Numbered from the stretch's first letter, positions 1 through 8,329 are shown. The stretch is DNA of 21,556 nt from CAIZGX01 sp046048875 (GCA_046048875.1 JBJOFG010000007.1:1-21556), one strand, 5' to 3'. A program made the numbers and translations. The notes: a model not told the origin generated them from the sequence alone.

Positions 1-861
1 ACCAGTGCCGCCGTTGCCAATTACTGTAACCGTCGATGATCCGCCATTACACAAAATAGCCGTTGATGATGAACTTGCAGCTAATGCTGTTGGCTCCGTT
101 ACAGTGATGCTCGTTGTTGCAATCCATCCAATCGCATCGGTAATTGTGTATGAATATGTTCCTGCATTCACTGAGAAGTTACCGGTACCGGTATATGGAG
201 CGATTCCGCCAGAAGCTGAGATTGCAACTATTCCTGTACCTCCATTACATTGAACAGGAGTTATACTTGAATTTATGACTAACGGAGGAGCTACAGTGAA
301 CGCAGCTTTATAATTCAGCCCACTGTTGCTAGCATAGACAGTTCCTCCGAGACAAGTAACTGAAGCGTCACTGTACACTTCGAAATAATATGTTCCCGAA
401 GTCAGACCAGATAGGATATTAGTGTTACTGCCGGTTACCGACCACATCTGATCTTGCCCACCACAGCCGTTATTGAAACCCGAGGTATATGGTACAGATA
501 ATGCCGAAAAACTAGACCCAGAACTAGAAGTAGGGTAAATCCTATAGTAAAGTGCGGTTGACGTCAAATCGCATCCGTTACATTTCCAGACATTGTGCTC
601 TGCTCCTTTTAAGGTTAATTGGTTTGAACCTTCAGCAAAAACACCAAGGTTGCTTCCGTTAAAATCAGGATTACCCGTTGCTGCCTTCAAATCATAGTAA
701 ACGTTACTTCCGCCATTGAGGGAGAGAATAACAAAAGTATTGTTGAAACCTGCTGTTTGAGCTGAGCTTTCAAAGGAAATAATAGATGCTAAGAAAACTA
801 AAACTAAAACCAATAAAGGAGTGTTCTTAGTTTGTATTCTATTATAAAATTCATTTTTCAT
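1..861 (-). CDS. SprB-repeat surface/secreted protein, 3' end beyond window
   Basis: Open frame of 287 codons from an ATG at 861 down to base 1 with no stop, so the C-terminus is outside the window. The start is followed by a signal peptide: charged start MKNEFYNRIQTKN, hydrophobic stretch LLVLVLVFLASI, then a likely cleavage site after SSAQ near residue 35. Residues about 36-190 form a Gly/Ser/Asn-rich beta domain that I do not recognise. From about residue 195 there is a clear SprB-type repeat (VQCNGGTG ... GGIAPYTGTG ... AGTYSYTITDAIG), and a second one begins at LCNGGSSTV near the edge. SprB repeats are known from the Flavobacterium gliding adhesin SprB and other T9SS cargo, so secretion and a surface role are inferred. 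It lies 53 bases after the stop of the upstream FN3/GEVED gene, same strand, so the two may be co-transcribed. A sorting domain cannot be checked here. Confidence 0.85.
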   Translation of the reverse strand, partial: MKNEFYNRIQTKNTPLLVLVLVFLASIISFESSAQTAGFNNTFVILSLNGGSNVYYDLKAATGNPDFNGSNLGVFAEGSNQLTLKGAEHNVWKCNGCDLTSTALYYRIYPTSSSGSSFSALSVPYTSGFNNGCGGQDQMWSVTGSNTNILSGLTSGTYYFEVYSDASVTCLGGTVYASNSGLNYKAAFTVAPPLVINSSITPVQCNGGTGIVAISASGGIAPYTGTGNFSVNAGTYSYTITDAIGWIATTSITVTEPTALAASSSSTAILCNGGSSTVTVIGNGGTG

Positions 862-914
862 ATTTGGATGAATCAATGGTTATGAAATCTAATCTTGCTT
901 GATGTGCTATTTGT

Positions 915-3900
915 TTATTGACAAACTGTAACACATGAACCGCTTGGAACCATTTTAACATTGATGACATCCCCCGGAGCTAATCCAACAGCTGAGTACG
1001 TCGATTGATTTTCTCCTGGAATGGCTACACCTCCATTATACCATTGATAAGTCGGACTTGTCCCACCGTTAACAGGGGTTGCAGTAAAGAGTAAAACACC
1101 GCCTGGACAAGCAGTTGTTCCGGTAATTGAAACAGATGCTGTCAGTAATGGATTCTCAGTAACTACTACCGGTGTTCTTGTGAGACTCACACAGCCATTA
1201 CCACCAATTACCTCAAGATAATAAGTTGAAGTCCCAATTGCCAACTCTTGTGTTGTAGCCAAAGAAGACCCACCTGTTGAAGTTGAATACCACAAGTAGG
1301 ATGAACCAGAAACACTCGAATACTGAATAGAAGCAATGGTTGAATTACTCGTTTCGCAAAACTGCTGCGGACTGGTTGCAACCGCGGCCGCTGGAGCGGC
1401 AAGAACAGTAATTGTTCCCGTTGCACTCACAGTACCAAGTCCTCCAGTCAAAGGAATAGAGTAACTAAATACCCCGCTAGCACTTGGTGTGCCTGAAATT
1501 GTGATAACATTGGCACTCCATGAAGCAGTCACTCCTGTGGGCAATCCGGTTGCAGTTCCAATACCTGTAGCACCTTGTGTAGTGTGAGTAATTGAAGTTA
1601 AAACTGTTCCTTGACAAAGTATTGGAGTGCTACTCGCAGATGAAACACCATTTAGAGTTGTAAAATTATTCACCAGAGACCAGGCGCTAGTCGAAGATCC
1701 GCAGTTAGCTCGATAATAAATACTATAATTAGTCCCTGCTTGAAGACCCGTAACGGTAAAAGAAGCATTGGGTGCAGAGATGGTGACAGTTTGGTTCGAA
1801 ACCAACGTTCCTGTTCCTGATGTAAAACCAACTGGACCGTATTCAAAATCATAAGCAGTGGATGAAGAACATCCTGTCAACCACGTTAATGTAACCGAAC
1901 TCGATGTCGCAGTTACAGTTGAAATCAATCCAGGCGAAGGACAAGCGGGGGCTGGTGCGATGGTTATCAAATAATCTTCGGTCTCACCATAAAAATTCGA
2001 TGTACAAGGAGTGACATTTATTCCGTCCGTAAAATACATCGCTCTAACCCGTAATCTGTGAACACCAGCAGGGGGTGTGCATGCAAGAGTAATTGGGAAA
2101 GAAGCCGAAGAACCTAAAGCACCCACAATGCCCGACCCCGCAACTTGACCATTTGAGTATCCAATACGTTCTGTGGTGTTGTTAAAGACCCCATCATCAT
2201 TGTAGTCGATCCAAGCCGCATAACCTTCCGCATATTGGCCGGCATATACGGTGCAGTTATACGTGCTACTTGGCAATAATGTAGTCGTTAGAGAGGGGTT
2301 AGTGGTATAATCAGAATATCCTGCCAATCCACTAGGGCAGCCCGTTCCCGAATTGTTATCTAGAGTATTTAAAACTACTCGTGCAATCACATCACCGTCT
2401 GTACAACCATAAGTTGTTACTGGAACACAATACCCAACATAGAAAGAACTAGCACCTGCCCATGAACTTAAATCACTTACTGAACAGACACTTCTTACCC
2501 AAAAATAATAAGTTGTACCAATTGTAAGAGATGTCAAATTCGCCGAGGTTACACCTGCAGAAGTTGATCCTGTGGGAGTAGTTCCAGCTGTTGGTGGTGT
2601 TGAAGATGAAGAAACATAATATTGATATCCCGACGCAGGAGCAGGAGATGCCGCAGTCCATGAAATGTTAGCAGATGTTAATGTCAATGGTGTGCCAACT
2701 AGACCTGTTGGAGCTACGCATGATGGGGGAGCAGCGACTGTAAAGGTATAGTCTTCTGTTTCACCATTAATATTCACAGGGCAGGCAACTGGAGTTGTAG
2801 AGTTCCAGTCAGCCACAATTCTCATTCTATAATTTCCTATAGCTTGGCCAACGGGTACAGTAAAAGAACCAGAAACAGTTGACACCACATATGCGTTTGA
2901 TGAATATACATTTTCACCGGCATCGTTGAAGTCAAGATCGTTGTTCCAGTCAATAAAAATTTTGGTTCCAGGATCGCTTACATACGTTAATGTAAAATTG
3001 ATTGTTCCGCCAGCTGATTGAGAGCAACTAAATGCAGTATAGTTGGCATATCCACCGGCAGTAAAACCAGAGGCGTTGGCTAAGTTGGTGATACCGCCAG
3101 AAGTAGTAACGTTCGTTATTGAAGTACTCACCCCTGTTCCTGAAGGTTGACAATATCCCGTAAAAAAGGTACTCGAACCAGCCCAAGTGCTTGTGCCGGA
3201 ACCTCCGCAATTACTTCTTACCCAAAAATAATAAGTTGTATTAGCGGTTAAACCTGTAATATTCGCTGTTACTACCCCTGCCGCTGTAGAACCTGATGGA
3301 GTTGTACCAGCAGTTGGTGCAGTCGCTGAAGTTGAATAATAGTATTGATATCCCGAAGCTGGTGCAGGCGATGCCGCGGTCCATGAAATTGTTGCCGATG
3401 TTGATGTAATGGCTGATGATGTTAATCCCGTGGGAACTGCGCAGGCAGGCGGCGGAGGTGGAGTAAATGTATATTTCTTATTTACTAAATCAGTTGTAGC
3501 TGTTATATTGTTGTTTGCTGTTAAACCAGATACTGTTGAGGCAACTGCTGGCGTAACACTTAAAAACGTCGAGGCACCATTAATACCAATTGAAGCTGAA
3601 ATTGCCCCCGCTGTCGCCATTGTTGAGCCATAAATAAATTCAATAACATTTGTTGACTCATATAAATTCAATCTATAGGAAGCAAAAGCCGTAGCTGAAG
3701 TCGACCCACCGCCACCTATGTTGATATTGTGCCAACTAACAGACAAAACTCTGTTTGGTGCAGAACCTACTGTAGCATATGTAATTGCTCCAGTATTTCT
3801 ATTATTGTCATCCCAAAATGGCGCAATCAATGGTCTCAAAGCAGCAGCGGTCCCCAAGGAATTGGTCCAGCCACCCGTGATTGCTGTACCACCCATACGC

Positions 3901-4238
3901 ACCATCCCGTTTGTTGTAATACTAAATGTGGTGTAATCAATGTTGTCAAAATTAAAAGTAAACCCAATTGGTATAGCTGTCTGAGTGCCATCATCACCGG
4001 TTGCAGTAGAATTTGTCCCTACGACTTGTGCATATGAACCCACAGACTCAACAAATGAGTAATTATTTACCTGACCCCGAACACCCGCTCCAAAAACAAA
4101 CAAAAAAGCAACAAACCCCACACTGCGTAGGATAAATGCCTTAAATAAATTTTCAAAGGTGTTTTTTGCGAGAGATTCGCTAGATTTCAATAGGCACGCA
4201 GATTTTACGCGCAATGAAAAAGAATACAATGACTTCAT
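915..4238 (-). CDS. Large secreted FN3/GEVED/Ig-like modular protein
   Basis: 1107 residues. An unusually long N-region (about 36 residues) precedes the hydrophobic segment SVGFVAFLFVFGAGV and a probable cleavage near GQ at 56; no later Met gives a better start. Order of domains: N-terminal beta-sandwich about 57-260; fibronectin type III at 265-358; GEVED domain at 362-501 (ends NGETEDYTFTV); FN3 at 506-600; second GEVED at 603-760 (ends YGETEDYLITI); FN3 at 765-863; then three Ig-like modules at about 868-1107. The FN3-GEVED pair is duplicated with near-identical DNA segments 723 bases apart. Such proteins in Bacteroidota are extracellular adhesin-like T9SS cargo. This one stops at SGSCVTVCQ inside what looks like the last Ig-like module and has no LYPNP-type sorting domain, so it may be truncated or depend on another partner. 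Exact function unknown. Confidence 0.85.
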   Translation of the reverse strand: MKSLYSFSLRVKSACLLKSSESLAKNTFENLFKAFILRSVGFVAFLFVFGAGVRGQVNNYSFVESVGSYAQVVGTNSTATGDDGTQTAIPIGFTFNFDNIDYTTFSITTNGMVRMGGTAITGGWTNSLGTAAALRPLIAPFWDDNNRNTGAITYATVGSAPNRVLSVSWHNINIGGGGSTSATAFASYRLNLYESTNVIEFIYGSTMATAGAISASIGINGASTFLSVTPAVASTVSGLTANNNITATTDLVNKKYTFTPPPPPACAVPTGLTSSAITSTSATISWTAASPAPASGYQYYYSTSATAPTAGTTPSGSTAAGVVTANITGLTANTTYYFWVRSNCGGSGTSTWAGSSTFFTGYCQPSGTGVSTSITNVTTSGGITNLANASGFTAGGYANYTAFSCSQSAGGTINFTLTYVSDPGTKIFIDWNNDLDFNDAGENVYSSNAYVVSTVSGSFTVPVGQAIGNYRMRIVADWNSTTPVACPVNINGETEDYTFTVAAPPSCVAPTGLVGTPLTLTSANISWTAASPAPASGYQYYVSSSSTPPTAGTTPTGSTSAGVTSANLTSLTIGTTYYFWVRSVCSVSDLSSWAGASSFYVGYCVPVTTYGCTDGDVIARVVLNTLDNNSGTGCPSGLAGYSDYTTNPSLTTTLLPSSTYNCTVYAGQYAEGYAAWIDYNDDGVFNNTTERIGYSNGQVAGSGIVGALGSSASFPITLACTPPAGVHRLRVRAMYFTDGINVTPCTSNFYGETEDYLITIAPAPACPSPGLISTVTATSSSVTLTWLTGCSSSTAYDFEYGPVGFTSGTGTLVSNQTVTISAPNASFTVTGLQAGTNYSIYYRANCGSSTSAWSLVNNFTTLNGVSSASSTPILCQGTVLTSITHTTQGATGIGTATGLPTGVTASWSANVITISGTPSASGVFSYSIPLTGGLGTVSATGTITVLAAPAAAVATSPQQFCETSNSTIASIQYSSVSGSSYLWYSTSTGGSSLATTQELAIGTSTYYLEVIGGNGCVSLTRTPVVVTENPLLTASVSITGTTACPGGVLLFTATPVNGGTSPTYQWYNGGVAIPGENQSTYSAVGLAPGDVINVKMVPSGSCVTVCQ

Positions 4239-4398
4239 GCCAGTTGCAGGTTAAGTTAGGAATTTTAGTTTCGGTAGTGCAAAACTTGCAGAGCCGTCTA
4301 CTCTACAAATCCGCATTGCCAAATTAATCTAAAAAATCATAAATCCTAATAACCAGCAAAAAAAATTCTACTGAGGTTGGCTCATTGTCTCATTTTCG
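4239..4398. other. Intergenic region, no recognised content
   Basis: 160 bases between the AraC-type gene and the large FN3/GEVED gene. AT-rich, with no hairpin array, no convincing promoter match and no RNA gene that I can identify. It is the contrast case: not all gaps carry the arrays. Confidence 0.5.
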
Positions 4399-4887
4399 TC
4401 AAACGTTTTCGATGTACTCAAACGGAGAACAGCCGCAGAATTTTTTAAAGATGGAATAAAAATTCGATTTGGTTTGAAATCCGCAACGTGTCGCCAATCC
4501 CATGATAGAGTATCGTTTCAGCGCACCGGCTTCAAGTTGAAGAAGGAATAAATCTAGTCTGCGTTTGTTCAACCAATCCTTGTATGGCATAAGCATATCA
4601 CGACTAAAAAAGATCGACAATTTATATTTCGGGACTTCAAGTAAATCCGCGAGTTCCTGAATTTTTATATCTCGTTGAATGATTTCTGGATGAAGATTCA
4701 AGTATTCATCTAACTTAATTTTAATTGCATTCGATTCATCGTACGTCAGCGGTTGTTTCCATTTCTGAAACTCTTCGCTAGCATTGGTTAATGGATTGCG
4801 AACCACAATCATAGCGGCAGCAGTGACTACTTCTGAATGTCCATATACAATAGACTTCGACATTTCTAATATTGGGAGAATTTCCAT
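4399..4887 (-). CDS. AraC-family transcriptional regulator, short, possibly 5'-truncated
   Basis: The C-terminal about 100 residues have the AraC two-helix-turn-helix pattern: first helix pair around IQELADLLEVPKYKLSIFF, then GLATRCGFQTKSNFYSIFKKF followed by the usual GCSPFEYI ending. I place the start at the ATG at 4887 (162 residues). A TTG at 4923 directly after an in-frame TAG would add 12 residues. Only about 50 residues precede the DNA-binding part and I cannot assign them to a ligand-binding domain, whereas family members usually carry 150 or more residues or a membrane sensor there. The region just upstream is hairpin-repeat DNA, so the N-terminal part may have been lost. It is on the same strand as the pgk block but separated by about 400 bases. 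Target genes unknown. Confidence 0.65.
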   Translation of the reverse strand: MEILPILEMSKSIVYGHSEVVTAAAMIVVRNPLTNASEEFQKWKQPLTYDESNAIKIKLDEYLNLHPEIIQRDIKIQELADLLEVPKYKLSIFFSRDMLMPYKDWLNKRRLDLFLLQLEAGALKRYSIMGLATRCGFQTKSNFYSIFKKFCGCSPFEYIENV

Positions 4888-4950
4888 AACAAAATGTATT
4901 TGTCCTGTTATATCGAATTCCAACTAGAAAGGTTACACTTTTAAAAAAAA

Positions 4951-5306
4951 AGATGCTGAAGCAAGATACTTCGTAAGATGCTAAAGCAAGATTCTGCGAA
5001 AGATTATTTTCTAGGTAAGAGAAGTTAAGAAGAGGGAAGAGAGGGGAAGAATGTGCTAGCACGAATGTAGCAGAGCTACGAATGCCTGCGGCGAATGTCC
5101 TCATGGACGAATGTCAAGATTCTGCGAAAGATGTTGCACAAGATGCTAAAGCAAGATTCTGCGAAAGATGTTGCACAAGATGCTAAAGCAAGATGCCTAC
5201 GGCAAAGGGACTTCTGTATAGGGAAGCTTCCTTGCCGAAGGCATCTTTAGTATAATCTTGCGAAGCATCTTGCTCCGCATCTTTCCTTCGGAATCTTACT
5301 TCGTAA
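4951..5306. repeat. Hairpin array A (between pgk and AraC gene)
   Basis: Fills almost the whole 408-base gap. The left part runs as AAGAT-linked units (loops TAAA, TTC, TGC) such as TTC-TGC-GAA, TGT-TGC-ACA, TGC-TAAA-GCA. A 37-base block is tandemly duplicated (5115-5151 and 5152-5188). A purine-rich stretch at 5012-5050 is followed by a sub-array with CGAAT linkers (5053-5108). The inner arms AAGATGCCTACGGCAA (5190-5205) and TTGCCGAAGGCATCTT (5232-5247) are inverted repeats with one mismatch, around a 26-base core containing GGGAAGCTTCC. The right part (to 5306) has the opposite orientation, ATCTT-linked. The last hairpin, TTAC-TTC-GTAA at 5296-5306, contains the final codons and stop of pgk. 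Function unknown; termination, mRNA stabilisation or a mobile-element role are possible. Confidence 0.8.
5053..5108. repeat. CGAAT-linked perfect mini-hairpins
   Basis: Four successive perfect palindromes separated by CGAAT: GTGC-TA-GCAC (5053-5062), GTAGC-AGA-GCTAC (5067-5079), GCC-TGC-GGC (5084-5092) and GTCC-TCAT-GGAC (5097-5108). All four stems differ in sequence while pairing is complete, which argues that the paired structure is what is kept. This block is embedded inside the AAGAT-linked array. Confidence 0.8.
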
Positions 5307-6486
5307 TCGCCTTCACCCCCGGCAACTCAATGCCCTCGAGAGATTCAAGCATAGCACCGCCACCAGTGCTAACATAAGAGACGTCGTTGGCTAAGCCAAA
5401 CTGATTAATAGCGGCTACTGAATCGCCACCGCCGACTAGTGTGAATGATCCGTTCTTCGTGGCTTCAACCAAAGCATTTGCCACGGCAACAGTGCCAGCC
5501 GCAAAAGCTTCCATTTCGAACACACCCATTGGGCCATTCCACAAAACTGTTTTAGATTGAGCAATAATGGTTGAGAAATGCTCACGCGATTTCACGCCAA
5601 TATCCAATCCCATCCATCCCGATGGAATATTCGCAATGCTGCACTCCTTGTGATTCGCATCGGCCGCAAAGGCGTCTGCAATAATCGCGTCGGTTGGCAA
5701 ATACAAATTCACATTCTTATTGCGTGCCATTTCCATGAGCTCCAACGCCAAGTCTAACTTGTCGTCTTCCACCAATGAACTACCCACCTTGCCCTGCTGG
5801 GCTTTGATAAAAGTGAATGCCATTCCTCCACCAATGATGATGTTGTCAACGGCATTCATTAAATTTTCTAAAATCGCAATCTTACTGCTGACTTTACTTC
5901 CACCAATAATAGCGGTAACTGGAGAAGCATTTCCGTTCAATACACGATCAATGCTCTTCACTTCGTCTTCCATTAAATAGCCGAAATATTTATCGGTTGG
6001 AAAAAACTTCGCAATAACCGCTGTCGATGCATGCGCTCTGTGGGCCGTGCCGAAGGCATCGTTCACATAAACATCGCCCAACTCTGCCAACTGACCCGCG
6101 AAGAATTCATCTCCGCCTTCTTCCTCTTTGTAAAAACGAAGATTCTCCAACAAAAGAATATCTCCGCTCTTCATCTTTTCCACAGCATGCTTGGCTTCTT
6201 CACCCACGCAATTGCCTGAAAATGCAACAGGTTTTCCCAACACATTTGATACTTCTTGTTGAATGTGCTTCAACGAAAATTTATCTTCTGGTCCGCCTTT
6301 CGGTCTTCCCAGATGAGACATCAAAATCACCTTCGCACCGTCTGAAGACAACTTCAGAATGGTCTTCGCTGCTGCGCGAATACGCGTGTTATCGGTTACT
6401 TCGAATTGTTCGTTCACAGGAACATTGAAATCTACGCGCACAAGCACCGCTTTGTTCGCGAAGGTGTGTTGATCTAATTGGTACAT
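5296..6486 (-). CDS. pgk: Phosphoglycerate kinase
   Basis: 396 residues, the normal length for bacterial phosphoglycerate kinase, which transfers phosphate between 1,3-bisphosphoglycerate and ADP in cytoplasmic glycolysis and gluconeogenesis. Visible family signatures: VRVDFNVP (16-23), MSHLGRPKG (56-64), LLLENLRFYKEE (111-122), NDAFGTAHRAHAS (142-154), then the nucleotide-side motifs NGPMGVFE, GGGDSVAA and STGGGAMLE. The start is the ATG at 6486, only 2 bases after the stop of efp, so the two are almost certainly co-transcribed and pgk translation probably follows termination on efp. The last codons (ATT ACG AAG TAA) lie inside a hairpin unit of the adjacent repeat array, so the array reaches the stop codon itself. 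No missing residues seen. Confidence 0.98.
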   Translation of the reverse strand: MYQLDQHTFANKAVLVRVDFNVPVNEQFEVTDNTRIRAAAKTILKLSSDGAKVILMSHLGRPKGGPEDKFSLKHIQQEVSNVLGKPVAFSGNCVGEEAKHAVEKMKSGDILLLENLRFYKEEEGGDEFFAGQLAELGDVYVNDAFGTAHRAHASTAVIAKFFPTDKYFGYLMEDEVKSIDRVLNGNASPVTAIIGGSKVSSKIAILENLMNAVDNIIIGGGMAFTFIKAQQGKVGSSLVEDDKLDLALELMEMARNKNVNLYLPTDAIIADAFAADANHKECSIANIPSGWMGLDIGVKSREHFSTIIAQSKTVLWNGPMGVFEMEAFAAGTVAVANALVEATKNGSFTLVGGGDSVAAINQFGLANDVSYVSTGGGAMLESLEGIELPGVKAITK

Positions 6487-6488
6487 GC

Positions 6489-7055
6489 TTATTTCTTAAC
6501 GCGATCGTGATAATGTCCGGTTGAAGTGTCGATACGAATCTTATCTCCCACTTCAATAAACAAAGGCACACGCACTTCAACACCCACGTCAATGGTTGCT
6601 GGCTTCATGGCGTTCGTTGCTGTATCTCCGCGCAAACCAGGCTCGGTATAAGTTACTTCGTATTCAACCAATGTTGGAAGGTCGCAAGACATAGGCGCTT
6701 CGTCTTCCGCGTTGAACATAACAATACACACCATTCCTTCTTTCAAGAACTTCGGTGCGTTAATCATCGTACCCGGAATGGTGATTTGTTCGAAATCCTC
6801 CGAATTCATGAAATTATACTGATCGTCTTGGAATAAGAACTGATACTCGCGCGTTTCAATTCGAACCACATCCATCTTCACTCCAGAATTGAAGGTGTGG
6901 TCAACGATTTTTCCGTTATTCAAATTCTTGATTTTCGTTCTTACGAAAGCCGGACCTTTTCCTGGTTTTACGTGTAAGAATTCAATGATTTTCCAGATGT
7001 GTGAATCCATTCTGAAACACATTCCATTGTGAATGTCTGCGGTAGTTGCTGCCAT
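6489..7055 (-). CDS. efp: Translation elongation factor P
   Basis: 188 residues, full length for EF-P, the tRNA-shaped cytoplasmic factor that helps the ribosome join consecutive prolines. The N-terminal KOW-like domain has the tip loop HVKPGKGPAF with Lys33 at the position that is modified in E. coli (Lys34 there); no modifying enzyme gene is visible in this window. The C-terminal OB domains show DPGLRGD-like TEPGLRGDTATNAMKPATIDVG and the ending GDKIRIDTSTGHYHDRVKK. The ATG at 7055 gives MAATTADIHNG, the expected start. It is preceded by hairpin array B (about 50 bases upstream) and followed 2 bases later by pgk. An upstream TAATTTAG could be a weak -7 box but I saw no matching -33 element. 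Confidence 0.97.
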   Translation of the reverse strand: MAATTADIHNGMCFRMDSHIWKIIEFLHVKPGKGPAFVRTKIKNLNNGKIVDHTFNSGVKMDVVRIETREYQFLFQDDQYNFMNSEDFEQITIPGTMINAPKFLKEGMVCIVMFNAEDEAPMSCDLPTLVEYEVTYTEPGLRGDTATNAMKPATIDVGVEVRVPLFIEVGDKIRIDTSTGHYHDRVKK

Positions 7056-7104
7056 TTTGATTTTTATAAAGGGCTAAATTAATGTTTAAATTTTGGTTTA
7101 GGAA

Positions 7105-7346
7105 AAAGATGTTTCACAAGATACTTCGTAAGATTCGTTGAAAGATGTGTCACAAGATGTGTTACAAGATACTTCGTAAGATTCGTTGTAAGATGTTTCA
7201 CAAGATGTGTTACAAGATACTTCGTAAGATTCTACGAAAGAAGCTTCGCTAAAAAACTGCTTGCCGTAGGCATCTTTTGAAAAATCTTGCTTGCATCTTA
7301 CAACGTATCTTTCACAGAATCTTGCTTGCATCTTACGAAGTATCTA
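7105..7346. repeat. Hairpin array B (between fabH and efp)
   Basis: A very regular 12-base rhythm: AGA plus a 9-base palindrome. Units include TGT-TTC-ACA, TAC-TTC-GTA, TTC-GTT-GAA, TGT-GTC-ACA, TGT-GTT-ACA and TTC-TAC-GAA. A higher-order repeat of 48 bases (four units) is visible: the segment starting CACAAGATGTGTTACAAG occurs at 7151 and 7199. Around a core (about 7240-7260, containing AGAAGCTTCGCTA) the orientation flips, and the right half reads TGCC-GTA-GGCA, then TGC-TT-GCA, TAC-AAC-GTA, TTC-ACA-GAA and TAC-GAA-GTA with TCT linkers, ending two bases from the fabH stop. The 12-base period keeps a minus-strand frame open, encoding four-residue repeats, which I regard as accidental. Confidence 0.85.
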
Positions 7347-7348
7347 CG

Positions 7349-8329
7349 TCAGTAAGCCCACTTCACATAGATCGCTCCCCACGTGAATCCACCGCCGAAT
7401 GCGGCAAGTACGAGGTTATCTCCTTTTTTCAATTGAGATTCCCAATCGCACAAACACAAGGGAATGGTAGCACTTGTGGTGTTACCGTATTTGTGGATGT
7501 TTATCATAACCTTCTCGCTGCCAACTCCCATGCGGCGTGCAGTAGCGTCGATAATTCTTAAGTTCGCTTGGTGCGGAACCAACCAAGCTACGTCTTCCGA
7601 CTTCAGGTTGTTCTTTTCCATAATTTCAGCGGAAACATCGGCCATACCTACAACAGCTGCTTTGAATACCGGTTGTCCGTCTTGAAACACAAAGTGTTCC
7701 CGGTTTGCAACAGTTTCAGCTGTTGGCGGATAAACAGATCCACCTGCTTTTTGATACAAGTAATGTCTTCCGTTTCCGTCAGTCTTCAAGATGCTATCCA
7801 TGATACCGTTGTCTTCTTCAGTAGGCTCAAGAAGCACTGCTCCAGCGCCGTCTCCGAAAAGAACACACGTTGTGCGATCGGTGTAATCGACGATGCTCGA
7901 CATCTTGTCGGCACCTACAACAACAACCTTTTTGCATTTTCCTGTTTCAATGAATTGAGAACCCGTTGCTACAGCAAAAAGAAATCCTGAGCAAGCAGCG
8001 CCTAAGTCATATCCCCAAGCGTTTTTCGCACCAATCTTGTCACAAATAATGTTTGCGGTTGCTGGGAAAACGTGATCCGGAGTAACTGTTGCGCAAATAA
8101 GCAAGTCAATATCCATCGGAGAAATACCGCGCTTTTCGCACAATACTTTCACCGCTTCAACAGCCATATCGCTGGTTCCAAGTCCTTCACCTTTCAAGAT
8201 GTGACGTTCTGAAATACCTGTACGCGAGCGAATCCACTCGTCGTTGGTATCTACCATTTTCTCTAAATCTGCGTTTGTTAGAAGGTCTGGTGGAAGGTAA
8301 CCGCCTATTGCGGTAATGGCTGCTCTCAT
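7349..8329 (-). CDS. fabH: 3-oxoacyl-ACP synthase III (KAS III)
   Basis: 326 residues from the ATG at 8329 (MRAAITAIGGYLPP), which matches the usual FabH start; an upstream in-frame ATG at 8419 would add 30 residues read from hairpin-repeat DNA, so I reject it. FabH condenses acetyl-CoA (or branched acyl-CoA) with malonyl-ACP to start fatty acid synthesis in the cytoplasm. The catalytic triad is visible: Cys113 in GAACSGFLF, His253 in PHQANLRI and Asn283 in YGNTTSATIP. The C-terminal GGGFTWGAIYVKW is typical. It lies downstream of yceD-rpmF, a conserved neighbourhood, but here 315 bases of repeat arrays separate it from rpmF and about 290 bases separate it from efp. Confidence 0.97.
   Translation of the reverse strand: MRAAITAIGGYLPPDLLTNADLEKMVDTNDEWIRSRTGISERHILKGEGLGTSDMAVEAVKVLCEKRGISPMDIDLLICATVTPDHVFPATANIICDKIGAKNAWGYDLGAACSGFLFAVATGSQFIETGKCKKVVVVGADKMSSIVDYTDRTTCVLFGDGAGAVLLEPTEEDNGIMDSILKTDGNGRHYLYQKAGGSVYPPTAETVANREHFVFQDGQPVFKAAVVGMADVSAEIMEKNNLKSEDVAWLVPHQANLRIIDATARRMGVGSEKVMINIHKYGNTTSATIPLCLCDWESQLKKGDNLVLAAFGGGFTWGAIYVKWAY

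Noticed and set aside
3409..4037. Plus-strand open frames over the FN3/GEVED gene
   Set aside because: Shadows of the minus-strand gene, low-complexity and without family resemblance.
4778..5104. Minus-strand open frame of 108 codons through array A
   Set aside because: Overlaps the AraC-type gene in another frame and is built from repeat DNA; no recognisable protein features.
4951..5306. Integron attC sites
   Set aside because: The palindromes lack R/L core boxes and an integrase, and the arrays lie between housekeeping genes.
7098..7331. Minus-strand open frame encoding four-residue repeats (SYEV, SCNT, SCET)
   Set aside because: It is array B read in frame; the 12-base unit keeps the frame open by arithmetic. 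No start signal or family resemblance.
7105..7346. CRISPR array
   Set aside because: Regular spacing, but the linker is only about 3-5 bases, the intervening pieces are palindromes rather than unique spacers, and no cas genes are near.
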